Assembly (NCBI GenBank): GCA_005801395.1
Contig: SYDV01000523.1
Coordinates: 1-11,199, forward strand
DNA length: 11,199 nucleotides
Direction of reading: 5' to 3'
Source of the DNA: Planctomycetia bacterium
GTDB lineage: Bacteria > Planctomycetota > UBA11346
The translations under genes and the position numbers were made by a program. This document shows positions 1 through 7,489 of this stretch, one piece after another. Position 1 is the first letter of the stretch. Every line of letters starts with the position of its first letter. Under the pieces are notes generated by a model that worked only from the letters and a program-made list of their open reading frames with translations, did no database searches and was not told the origin of the DNA.

Positions 1-1
1 T

Positions 2-874
2 CGCGACCATCAGCATGGTCGTATTTTCCGCGTCACGTTTGAGGGGCGTCCATTGCAGGCACCAGTCAAAATTGATGGCCAGCCAATTACAGCGCTGTTA
101 GAAAATTTAAAACATCCAATTGATGGCGTGCGTCATCGTACGCGAGTCGAATTAAGTGAGCGTTCAACATCTGAAGTCATTGCCGCAACGCGTACGTGGA
201 TGAAGGATTTTGACGCAAATAAACCCGATGAAGCACATCACCTGTTGGAAGCGTTGTGGCTACATCAGCAGCACAATAAGCGCGACGATGCCCTGCTCGA
301 AAAATTGCTCACGTCGTCAGTGGTGCATGCAAAGATTGCGGCAGAAACCGTGAAACATTTCTGGACCAATGTCGATTCGACCGGTGGCCGCGTTATCAAT
401 CTTGAAGAACCAGAAAAACACGAGGTCGTCACGGTACCAGCCCACCTGACGGGCAGTGACGCCAAAGCATACACGCTTGGTGCTGAAGTTTTCCGACGCG
501 AAGCGCACTGTGCGACCTGTCACCAACCACAAGGCACCGGACTGGCCAATATCTATCCACCTTTGGTGAATAGCCCGTGGGTTAATGGGAACGAAGAACG
601 CCTGATCAAACTCACGCTCCACGGCTTATGGGGCAAGATCGTGGTGAATGGCACCACCTATGATCCGGCATTAGGCGTCCCGCCGATGACCGCTTTCAAA
701 TCGATTCTTAAAGATAACGAAATTGCTGGCGTGCTAACCTACATCCGCAACAGCTGGGGTAATAAGGCCCCCGTGATTACTCCCGAGTCGGTCAAGAAGG
801 TCCGAGAAGCGACGACAAAACAGACCATGTTTTATGCGCCAGACGATCTGCTGAAGCAGCACCCACTGGAATAA
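2..874 (+). CDS. PVC-type heme-binding protein, C-terminal part with cytochrome c domain (5' truncated)
   Basis: The reading frame is open to the left edge (first complete codon at 2), so the gene starts outside the window; the TTG at 53 is only an internal codon. The visible N-terminus reads [10 protein letters not shown], which I recognise as the end of the beta-propeller dehydrogenase-like part of PVC-type membrane-bound heme proteins (TIGR02604/TIGR02603 type). A helical, HEAT-like linker follows (about nt 80-360). The c-type cytochrome domain has CATCH at nt 509-523, which would bind heme covalently with His as axial ligand. The Met of GVPPM (codon 686-688) is the likely distal ligand. 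The domain ends with the usual helix around YIRNSWGN. Such proteins are exported and presumed to oxidise a sugar or alcohol and pass electrons to the heme; the substrate cannot be read here. Family membership is clear, the reaction is inferred. Confidence 0.9.
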   Translation, partial: RDHQHGRIFRVTFEGRPLQAPVKIDGQPITALLENLKHPIDGVRHRTRVELSERSTSEVIAATRTWMKDFDANKPDEAHHLLEALWLHQQHNKRDDALLEKLLTSSVVHAKIAAETVKHFWTNVDSTGGRVINLEEPEKHEVVTVPAHLTGSDAKAYTLGAEVFRREAHCATCHQPQGTGLANIYPPLVNSPWVNGNEERLIKLTLHGLWGKIVVNGTTYDPALGVPPMTAFKSILKDNEIAGVLTYIRNSWGNKAPVITPESVKKVREATTKQTMFYAPDDLLKQHPLE

Positions 875-899
875 CACCGTTCAGTCGGGGCAGCATTGG

Positions 900-935
900 A
901 CCGCGGAGCGAGGTGACTTGCTCCGCGGTTTTTTT
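900..935 (+). terminator. Strong Rho-independent terminator of the cytochrome gene
   Basis: A perfect 10-bp GC-rich stem, accgcggagc (900-909) pairing with gctccgcggt (920-929), has a 10-nt loop and runs straight into seven T residues (929-935). It lies 25 nt after the stop codon of the cytochrome gene. Everything to the right therefore probably needs its own promoter. Confidence 0.93.
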
Positions 936-1180
936 AATGATTTCGGCATCGGTGAGAATTAGTGCAAAGACATGAACATAGTTTAAAGTCATAAGACCTA
1001 TTGGTTAATTATTCATACTCAATAAGATAGAGATAGTCACATAATATAAAAACTCGAGCTAGACGGATATAGCGCTCAAACACCATGCGAGTCTAAATGC
1101 CAAGCATGTCCTTTTTATTAGCATTAATTGGGGCGACGCACATCACGGAAAATATCTCGCACACGACACTCTTAGATCTG
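936..1180. other. AT-rich intergenic stretch without a recognisable gene
   Basis: No ORF with coding character is seen on either strand between the terminator and the hairpin cluster. The first half (about 940-1060) is clearly richer in A and T than the flanking genes, with taattattcatactcaat and ataatataaaaa runs; the second half is mixed. Promoters for the downstream gene could lie here. The best sigma-70-like pairing I found (ttggtt 1001-1006, taagat 1023-1028, 16-nt spacer) matches the consensus poorly and is not called. There is no tRNA or obvious structured RNA. Confidence 0.6.
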
Positions 1181-1280
1181 CGCCGCCCCCGTTGGGGGCT
1201 TCAAATCAATTAATCCGTTCGATTCCCAGCGCTGAAGCGCCGGGCTGGTGTTACGCCGCCCCCGTTTTTGGGCTCAAACG
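1181..1280. repeat. REP/BIME-like cluster: two GC-rich direct repeats flanking a central hairpin
   Basis: The sequence cgccgcccccgtt followed by ggggct(t)caaa occurs twice, starting at 1181 and again at 1254 (period 73). Each copy folds: the first is the perfect 6-bp hairpin gccccc-gtt-gggggc (1185-1199); the second is a weaker form, gccc (1258-1261) with gggc (1270-1273). Between them lies a third hairpin, cccagcgc-tgaa-gcgccggg (1225-1244), whose only mismatch is a1228 against c1241. Alternating short C-rich hairpins are typical of repetitive extragenic palindromes spread by REP-associated (IS200-like, Y1) transposases. No transposase gene is in the window. The mismatch and the shortened second copy suggest an old, decaying insertion. 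That the element is dispersed in the genome is inference from its form. Confidence 0.6.
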
Positions 1281-1382
1281 ACCTCGAAAATTCCGAAACA
1301 CTGGGATAGGCATTCATCTGGAAGTACCGAAAGATATTCTCGCTTAAATATCGCGCCTGATTGGTTGATTCTGATCGCCAGC

Positions 1383-1387
1383 GGAAG
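1383..1387 (+). promoter_or_regulatory. Ribosome binding site deciding the ATG at 1395
   Basis: GGAAG lies 7 nt before ATG 1395. This is the only start in the frame with a well-spaced Shine-Dalgarno-like sequence. The in-frame GTG at 1248 would put the hairpin repeats into the protein and is rejected. Confidence 0.6.
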
Positions 1388-1394
1388 AACACAC

Positions 1395-1979
1395 ATGAGT
1401 GAGCTGTCTGATTTCACAGTCGATTTCCTCATTCAAAATGGAATCGATCCGAATAACGAGGTTTCCTTGGTGACTGCGCTCACCGGACAGGAGAAGTTAC
1501 TCGTTCACTTTGCCGTCGTCCGGCTCATGGATAAAGGGACATTGTTTTCGCTCCCTGCCCTCAAGAAGGCTCTGCACTACCCGGCCTCTGACGTGAAGAT
1601 CTCCGCACTTCATGCCATCGCCAAGATTGCCAAGGATGGAGAGCAGGAAACCTATCTCGCTGCTCTGAACGATCCGAAATACCCCGAAAAAATGACGGCC
1701 ATCTCTCAGATCGAGAAGTTCAATGACGTCCGCGCTGTTCCCTCCGTAATCGAACGCCTACGCAAGATCCTCAGCAGAAAACGTCTCCGAGTCTACTTTG
1801 ATGGTCATGAGTCTGAGGTGACACTGGCCGTGAAATACCTCGCACAGTTCAAGACCGGGGAAAATGCCGACCTCATTCGGAAAACTTATGCCATGATCCA
1901 GGAAAAGTGGCCGAATCTGGAATTACTTGAGCAACAAAGATTGGTAGAGAGTCATACAGAGTTTCGTCCGGTTAAATGA
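1395..1979 (+). CDS. Small HEAT-like alpha-helical protein of unknown function (194 aa)
   Basis: The product has 194 residues, no signal peptide and no membrane segment, so it is probably cytosolic. The pattern is a run of amphipathic helices separated by short turns: roughly residues 30-50, 54-80 (LPALKKALHYPASDVKISAL, a HEAT-like repeat), 88-120, 120-135 and 145-180. This suggests an all-helical HEAT-like solenoid used for protein binding. No catalytic motif is visible. Codon use differs from the neighbours: CTC supplies 11 of 24 leucines and TTA only two, whereas the GH and M1 genes use TTA and TTG freely; AAG and ATC are also common. It stands alone, with no close gene on either side, just after the hairpin cluster. 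Horizontal acquisition is plausible. It could be an orphan immunity or adaptor protein, but nothing here proves that. Confidence 0.75.
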   Translation: MSELSDFTVDFLIQNGIDPNNEVSLVTALTGQEKLLVHFAVVRLMDKGTLFSLPALKKALHYPASDVKISALHAIAKIAKDGEQETYLAALNDPKYPEKMTAISQIEKFNDVRAVPSVIERLRKILSRKRLRVYFDGHESEVTLAVKYLAQFKTGENADLIRKTYAMIQEKWPNLELLEQQRLVESHTEFRPVK

Positions 1980-2191
1980 AGCGGTTCAATGATAGGAGCG
2001 GACTAATTAATACCGGGACAAGCACCGACTTAGGAAGACATAACGGCTTTACCGTACATGCTTACGTTACTTAATGGTTATCTGTCACCTACGCCGCGCT
2101 ATCCCGTTTATTCTGAGCGTGACGGAAAAAACTCGTGGATTATGTTGGTTGAGGGCTAACTGATATCTTAAAGCCAACGGAGTCATCGTTC
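1980..2191. other. Intergenic gap with weak inverted repeats
   Basis: There is no coding potential here. A short inverted repeat, taacg (2041-2045) with cgtta (2065-2069), encloses a smaller one, acgg-cttta-ccgt (2043-2055); the two cannot form together. No T-tract follows, so this is not a terminator, and the HEAT-like gene has no visible terminator of its own. The promoter of the glycoside hydrolase gene probably lies in this gap, but I cannot point to convincing boxes. Confidence 0.45.
2179..2182 (+). promoter_or_regulatory. Ribosome binding site of the glycoside hydrolase gene
   Basis: GGAG sits 9 nt before ATG 2192. The start is confirmed by the typical signal peptide that follows it. 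Confidence 0.6.
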
Positions 2192-4825
2192 ATGAAAAAG
2201 CACGTATTCAGTCTCGTCATGTGGTGCGCCATGTTATCGCAGGTCATGGGCGCTGAGACCATTTGGGTCGAAGGCGAGGACGCGCGCAGTAAAAAAATGT
2301 CGCGACATGGTTGGTATAGCGACGCGGTGAAGAAAGAACAATTATCGGGTGCCGCTTGGATCACGAATTTCACCAAAGACAACGATGGCGAAGCGAGTTA
2401 TTCGTTGCGGGTCGCAACAGCGGGTACCTATGCCTTATGGGTGCGGGCAAATCACATTGGTGCGGCTTTATCATATCGCTTGCAAGAGAACGGTGAGTGG
2501 TTGTCGGTAGATACGGGAAAAACAATTGATTCCGTTAATATCGCGAATGACGGCAAGCCGGATATGCGCTTTGTTGCCTGGATGCGTGCGGGAGATGTGA
2601 TGTTGCCCGCAGGCAATTCGACCATCAGTTGGAAAATGCATAGTGCAAATAATCACCATGGTGGCATTGATTGTTTTGTGTTGACCACGGTGCCTTTTAC
2701 TCCGAACGGAATTGTGCGTCCTGGACAGAAGTTAAATCTTGCTGCCCCAGGTTGGTGGTCATTTGAGCCAGATGCTGACACGTTTGGTAAAGACTCGCTG
2801 CTCAATCTGCGGTTTCTCAATGAACGCGTTGCTGGTGAATCTGGATTTATACAGGCCAAAGGCGATCAATTTTTATTAGGCAATGGCAAGCCGGTGCGAT
2901 TCTGGGGCATTAATTCAGGACACGGCATCATGAACGCAGATGATGCCACGGTCGAGATGACCGCCGCGCGTTTTGCTAAACTCGGTATTAATTTGGTGCG
3001 CATGCAAGGTGGTCTTTTTGATCGTAAGGGCAACGATCCAAATAAGATTAATGTGCATGAATTAGAACGATTATTGGACATCATCCAGATATTCAAACGT
3101 CACGGTATTTACACGCACGTGTCACATTATTTCCCCTTATGGATGGATTTAAAAGATTCAGATGGCATCGCTCAGTCCGCACTCGGGCAGCATCCCTTTG
3201 CGCTGACTTATTTTGAACCGCGCATGCAAGCCATTTATCAGTCATGGGTGCAGACGATCTTAACCACTAAACATAGCAAGTCAGGCAAGACATTAATGGA
3301 TGAACCAGCAGTGGCCTGTTTTGAAATCATTAACGAAGACAGCATGTTCTTTTGGACTTTTAACGAAAAAAACTTGGGGGCTGGTCCGCTAGCGACGTTA
3401 GAAAAACAATATGCGGCATGGTTAATCAAGCAGCACGGTTCGCTCGCTCAGGCCATCATGGCATGGGGCAAGGAACAACATCAACGTGATGACCTAGCCG
3501 GTAAGCGCGTGGCGATTTTGGATGCTTTCAACATGACACGTCAAGGAATGACGAATGACCAGAAGCGTGCACGCATGCGTGACCAAATTGCATTTCTCGC
3601 CACCACGCAACGCGATTGGTATGCGCGCACCACGCAGTATGTGCGCAGTTTGGGATTCAAAGCGCCGGTGAGTGCCAGTAATTGGACGACGGCAGATAAT
3701 ATGGTTTTAGGTGGAGTTGAACGGTGGACCTACACCGCAACCGATGTCATCGATAAACATGGTTACGTCGGAGGGAAACATGAGGGTGAGGCTTCCGGAC
3801 ACTCTGTGCGAGAAGGCCACGTGTATGAAGACATGGTGGCTCTGCACAATCCAGAAAATCTACCGATCAGTTATATGCAAATTACCGGAAAACCACATCT
3901 GCATAGTGAGATTGCGTGGAATAAACCGAATCGATATATCGCTGACGGCAATCTATTAACCGCGAGTTATGCCGCCTTACAGGGGGTTGATGGCTATGTT
4001 TGGTTCGCGGCAGCGGATGGTAACTGGCTTAATAATGGGAATGGTAAATGGACGTGGATGATGCCAGGGGAAATAGGACAATCACCAGCGGCGGCCCTGC
4101 AATATCGTCGCGGTGATGTTCAGACATCCGCTCCTGTTATTCGCCAAGTGAGTAGTGACGCGGAGGTCTTGGCGCTTAAAGACACGGGAATTGCCGAAGG
4201 TAAGAATAGCGATTTCCGTATTGGCGAAGCGCCCACAGCCAATGAGCATAATAATTTAACACACTTTGATCCGCTGTCGTATTTTGTTGGCCGCGTCGAG
4301 CGCAGTTTTGCTGCTGATGCAAAACCGATAACCACTCAGATGAAACCGTATATTGATCGCAAGGCAAAGCGCATGGTGAGTGTGACCGGTGAATTGACGT
4401 GGAATTATGGTGACGGATTGATGAGTGTGAATACGCCTTGCTCACAAGCGGTGACGGGATTTTTACAAAAAGCTGGACCAATTATTCTGGGCGATGTGCA
4501 GGTGACGTCGTCCATGGAATACGGAACGATCCATGTCATTAGTTTAGACGATTTACCCATCAAAACGTCCAAGCGTATGTTGATCCAAGCGTTCAGCGAA
4601 GAACGCATGTATGAATTTGCGAGTGCGAAAGGCACCATTACTAATACTGGCCGCGTTCCAATTAATGTGCGCGATATTGCTGGTACGATCACGTTTGCGA
4701 ATACTCGTGGCCTGTCAGTAACGACGTTAGATCTTAACGGTTACGCACGCGCAGCAGCAGCGCCGGTGACGAATGGTGCGATTTCGCTGCTGAAAGACGC
4801 GCTCTATACCATCGTCATTCGCTGA
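2192..4825 (+). CDS. Secreted clan GH-A (GH5-like) glycoside hydrolase with N-terminal carbohydrate-binding-like domain (877 aa)
   Basis: Residues 1-20 form a Sec signal peptide (MKKH, a hydrophobic core, then VMGA before ETIW), so the enzyme is exported. Residues about 22-168 look like a beta-sandwich of carbohydrate-binding type (WVEGEDA start, ATAGTYALWVRA core, HHGGIDCFVL end). The TIM barrel runs from about 225 to 620: NGKPVRFWGIN (231-241), LGINLVRMQG (264-273), then FEIINED (377-383), where N381-E382 fits the clan GH-A strand-4 acid/base, and HSEIAW (571-576), where E573 fits the strand-7 nucleophile. DKHGY (521-525) may supply the strand-6 His/Tyr. Residues from about 640 to 877 form a beta-rich C-terminal domain. 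Retaining hydrolysis of a beta-linked polysaccharide or oligosaccharide is the likely role; family and substrate are not identifiable by eye. GH5 proper, GH39 and an unassigned GH-A family are all possible. Confidence 0.85.
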   Translation: MKKHVFSLVMWCAMLSQVMGAETIWVEGEDARSKKMSRHGWYSDAVKKEQLSGAAWITNFTKDNDGEASYSLRVATAGTYALWVRANHIGAALSYRLQENGEWLSVDTGKTIDSVNIANDGKPDMRFVAWMRAGDVMLPAGNSTISWKMHSANNHHGGIDCFVLTTVPFTPNGIVRPGQKLNLAAPGWWSFEPDADTFGKDSLLNLRFLNERVAGESGFIQAKGDQFLLGNGKPVRFWGINSGHGIMNADDATVEMTAARFAKLGINLVRMQGGLFDRKGNDPNKINVHELERLLDIIQIFKRHGIYTHVSHYFPLWMDLKDSDGIAQSALGQHPFALTYFEPRMQAIYQSWVQTILTTKHSKSGKTLMDEPAVACFEIINEDSMFFWTFNEKNLGAGPLATLEKQYAAWLIKQHGSLAQAIMAWGKEQHQRDDLAGKRVAILDAFNMTRQGMTNDQKRARMRDQIAFLATTQRDWYARTTQYVRSLGFKAPVSASNWTTADNMVLGGVERWTYTATDVIDKHGYVGGKHEGEASGHSVREGHVYEDMVALHNPENLPISYMQITGKPHLHSEIAWNKPNRYIADGNLLTASYAALQGVDGYVWFAAADGNWLNNGNGKWTWMMPGEIGQSPAAALQYRRGDVQTSAPVIRQVSSDAEVLALKDTGIAEGKNSDFRIGEAPTANEHNNLTHFDPLSYFVGRVERSFAADAKPITTQMKPYIDRKAKRMVSVTGELTWNYGDGLMSVNTPCSQAVTGFLQKAGPIILGDVQVTSSMEYGTIHVISLDDLPIKTSKRMLIQAFSEERMYEFASAKGTITNTGRVPINVRDIAGTITFANTRGLSVTTLDLNGYARAAAAPVTNGAISLLKDALYTIVIR

Positions 4826-4898
4826 CTCGATGAGTCGCTCAACGACCGGGATAAGCACGTAGTTGTTCCGTCGTCGAACAGGCGGCACACTGTCGCGC

Positions 4899-7451
4899 AT
4901 GCTCGACGCAACTAACCGCCCATTTTGTCCACCAGATACGCCACCGACGTGGATCCGCCCACGGCATTTTCGTATTACGCATGTGGTCTTAGCGGCGACG
5001 GTGGATATTGAGCGCCAGCGCGTTGATGGTGTGGTGGAGCATCACGTTACGTTGCTGACTCATGGTGAAGGCAAGCGCAGCATCGAATTTGATGCTCATG
5101 ATCTTATTATTGGTGAAACCACGGTTGACGGAAAACTGACTATACCAAGCCATAGCGCTGGCCGATTAATAATTGCCTTGGCCGAAAATAGCCGTGATAC
5201 GTTGGTCGTGCGAATTGCTTTTTCGGTGGAGCAGCCGCAAAAAGGCATGTTTTTTATTCAGGAAAATAAAAGTCGTTCTCAGGTGGCCATGGCCTGGACG
5301 CAGGGGGCGATGGAAGATCATTCGTTCTGGTTTCCCGCGTTCGATAATCCAAATAACATGAGCACGTATCGTTTTGAATTACGTCACCGTTCACCGTTAA
5401 CGGCTATCGCGAATGGCGAATGTTTGAGTCGTAAAGATCACGGCGATGGTTGGAGCACGACCATCTACGAACAACGCAAAGCACATGTGTTGTATTTAGT
5501 GAATGTCGCAGTTGGTGATTTCGTCGGCGTTGATGATGTTGGCGGCAGTGTGCCCGTAACGCATTATGTGCCACGTGGTCATGAAGCTGGCGCTTTAGCA
5601 ATTTTTCGTGCGACGCATTTTGCGCTCCGTTGGTTGGGAGATTATGTTGGCGTACCATTTGCCTGGTCGCGCTACGGACATGTCGTGGTGCATGGTTTTA
5701 TGTGGGGCGGCATGGAAAATACCACGCTGACGACGATTACGGATCGTGCCTTAATGGACGCGACTATTCAGCAACGTGAAGATGTGAACGTTGATAGTTT
5801 AGTGGTCCATGAACTCGTTCACCAATGGTTCGGTGATTTATTAACCATGAAGGCGTGGTCAGATATTTGGTTGAATGAAAGTTTCGCTACTTATTTAGAG
5901 GCACGCGGCACCGCGGCGTGGCGTGCTTCACTCAATGATGGTAGCGAAGCGGATGTGCTTGGCCTTGAATTATGGAATAATAAACAGGCTTACCTGGATG
6001 AAGACAGTGGACGGTATCGTCGTCCGTTAGTGACGAATCGTTATACCGATCCCTATGAATTATTTGATCGCGTCGCCTACGAAAAAGGCAGCCTTATTTT
6101 GCACCATTTGTGTGCCATCTTGGGCGAAACGCGTTTTCGCGCGGCATTAAAATTATACACCACACGGCATGCGCACGATTTAGTGGAGACGGCTGATTGG
6201 CGACAGGCTATTGAGGACACGACTGGCGAGCCCATGGATTGGTTTTTTGAGCAATGGGTGATGCGCGCAGGGCATCCAACATTAAAAATTAATTGGCGTC
6301 ACGATCCCGTTCGCGCTCAGGTTATTATTGAGGTAGAACAAACCCAGGCGCTCAGCGATGCCGCATTATGTTATCGTTTACCGACCACCGTGGCGATGTC
6401 GGTGAATGGTGTTCTCACGTTCACACCAATTACGTTATTGCGCGCACAAGATAGCTTTGTGGTTGCGGCGAGCGTAGCGCCAACCTGGGTGGTGATTGAT
6501 CCAGCCGGCGAATTACCAGCGGCATGGGATGAAGCAGGCAGCGTGGATTCATTTATTTCTCAGCTCAACGAAGCGAAATTGCCGGTTAATGCGCGTGCTC
6601 GTGCTGCTGTGGTTTTAGCGAAACGTCATCCCTCGTCGGCTATCATAACGGGTTTGGCTAAAGCGATGGTACCTGGGCAACCAGAATTGGTGCGATTGGA
6701 AGCCATCGCGGCATTAGGTTCGTTGCGCACACCAATGGCTCGTGATGTGTTGCTGGGCGCTTGGAAAACCACTCCCGAACCACGTCTGCGGCGTGCGATT
6801 GCTAAAGCCTTAAGTGAGTTGCGGTATGATCAACACACGGCGCAACAATTAGAATTATTACTCAACAATGAGCCGAGTTTGCTGACGGCGGGTGAATTAT
6901 TAGCCGCTCGTGGTGCGTGTGAATTTCCAGGGGCGACTTCGGTATTACGTGCCTGGCTCAAACGCGATAGTTGGAATCAACGAGTTCGTAGCGCCACCAT
7001 ACGTGGCATGGCCGCGAGTGGGGAAGCACCCGCTATCGATGAGGTTCTCGCGATGTTATTAGACGACACGCAGTGCGATGCCGTGATAAGTGCAGCCGCC
7101 TTGGCGACGGCGCAATTAGGCGCGCGCCATCTGCTGGCGCGTGATCGCATTCGTGCGGCTTTAGAACGTCGTTGTGATCATCCCTCGCTCATGGTGCGCG
7201 CAGCGACGGTGAAAGCGTTGGGTACGTTGGGCGATATTCGTGCGCGCGGTGCTCTGAATGCGCGTCTTGATCGTGAACCATTTGGCAATGTTTCCCGCGT
7301 CATACGTGAATCGTTACAGGTATTAGAAAAGGTGGCCGCAGTGACCACCGCTACCGCGGAAATGACCAAACGTATTGATACCTTAGAGCAGGCAAAAGAT
7401 CGCTTAGAACGACGATTAGAAAGTTTGGAGAAACGCTTAGAGTCGACTTGA
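4899..7451 (+). CDS. M1-family zinc aminopeptidase-like protein with HEAT repeats and C-terminal coiled coil (850 aa)
   Basis: Numbered from ATG 4899: an N-terminal saddle-like beta domain (about 20-220); the exopeptidase motif GGMEN (270-274); the zinc site HELVH (304-308) with the third ligand E327 in WLNESFATY, 18 residues after the second His; and Y394 of the YEKG segment as transition-state Tyr. All M1 catalytic elements are therefore present, and cleavage of N-terminal residues from peptides is expected. Residues about 550-805 replace the usual C-terminal domain with helical HEAT-like repeats (e.g. VRLEAIAALGSL, VRAATVKALGTLGD). The last 30 residues are a charged heptad-like coiled coil. 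No signal peptide is seen. An in-frame TTG at 4863 would add 12 residues; ATG 4899 is preferred, although neither has a good ribosome binding site. It lies 73 nt after the glycoside hydrolase without a terminator between, so co-transcription is possible. Confidence 0.92.
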   Translation: MLDATNRPFCPPDTPPTWIRPRHFRITHVVLAATVDIERQRVDGVVEHHVTLLTHGEGKRSIEFDAHDLIIGETTVDGKLTIPSHSAGRLIIALAENSRDTLVVRIAFSVEQPQKGMFFIQENKSRSQVAMAWTQGAMEDHSFWFPAFDNPNNMSTYRFELRHRSPLTAIANGECLSRKDHGDGWSTTIYEQRKAHVLYLVNVAVGDFVGVDDVGGSVPVTHYVPRGHEAGALAIFRATHFALRWLGDYVGVPFAWSRYGHVVVHGFMWGGMENTTLTTITDRALMDATIQQREDVNVDSLVVHELVHQWFGDLLTMKAWSDIWLNESFATYLEARGTAAWRASLNDGSEADVLGLELWNNKQAYLDEDSGRYRRPLVTNRYTDPYELFDRVAYEKGSLILHHLCAILGETRFRAALKLYTTRHAHDLVETADWRQAIEDTTGEPMDWFFEQWVMRAGHPTLKINWRHDPVRAQVIIEVEQTQALSDAALCYRLPTTVAMSVNGVLTFTPITLLRAQDSFVVAASVAPTWVVIDPAGELPAAWDEAGSVDSFISQLNEAKLPVNARARAAVVLAKRHPSSAIITGLAKAMVPGQPELVRLEAIAALGSLRTPMARDVLLGAWKTTPEPRLRRAIAKALSELRYDQHTAQQLELLLNNEPSLLTAGELLAARGACEFPGATSVLRAWLKRDSWNQRVRSATIRGMAASGEAPAIDEVLAMLLDDTQCDAVISAAALATAQLGARHLLARDRIRAALERRCDHPSLMVRAATVKALGTLGDIRARGALNARLDREPFGNVSRVIRESLQVLEKVAAVTTATAEMTKRIDTLEQAKDRLERRLESLEKRLEST

Positions 7452-7481
7452 GCTGGTTCCCTGCCGGTCGACTTTTGTTTT
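7441..7481 (+). terminator. Probable terminator of the M1 peptidase gene
   Basis: agtcgac (7441-7447) pairs with gtcgact (7467-7473) around a 19-nt loop and is followed by ttttgtttt (7473-7481). The stem overlaps the last codons of the gene. The signal faces the + strand only: on the other strand no T-run follows, so the convergent ABC gene has no visible terminator. Confidence 0.6.
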
Positions 7482-7489
7482 ATGTTCTT

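Noticed and set aside
1001..1028. A sigma-70-like promoter (ttggtt, 16 nt, taagat).
   Set aside because: Only 3 of 6 and 4 of 6 consensus matches in an AT-rich stretch where such chance matches are common.
1211..1250. The tRNA-like T-loop string gttcgattcc within the hairpin cluster.
   Set aside because: The five bases on either side do not pair as a T-stem and no acceptor, D or anticodon arm fits around it; it is part of the repeat element.
1240..1265. Possible integron attC core around gtgttacgccg.
   Set aside because: The GTTRRRY consensus is not met and no matching inverse core, cassette array or integrase is present.
1248..1394. An N-terminal extension of the HEAT-like protein from GTG 1248.
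   Set aside because: It would translate a repeat hairpin, its composition is not protein-like, and ATG 1395 has a proper ribosome binding site.
3711..3959. Additional + strand and - strand frames inside the hydrolase, peptidase, surE and regulator genes.
   Set aside because: They overlap genes with intact family motifs, lack ribosome binding sites, and their translations show no domain character.
4823..4837. The perfect small hairpin gactc-gat-gagtc immediately after the hydrolase stop codon as a terminator.
   Set aside because: Only 5 bp, with no T-tract after it.
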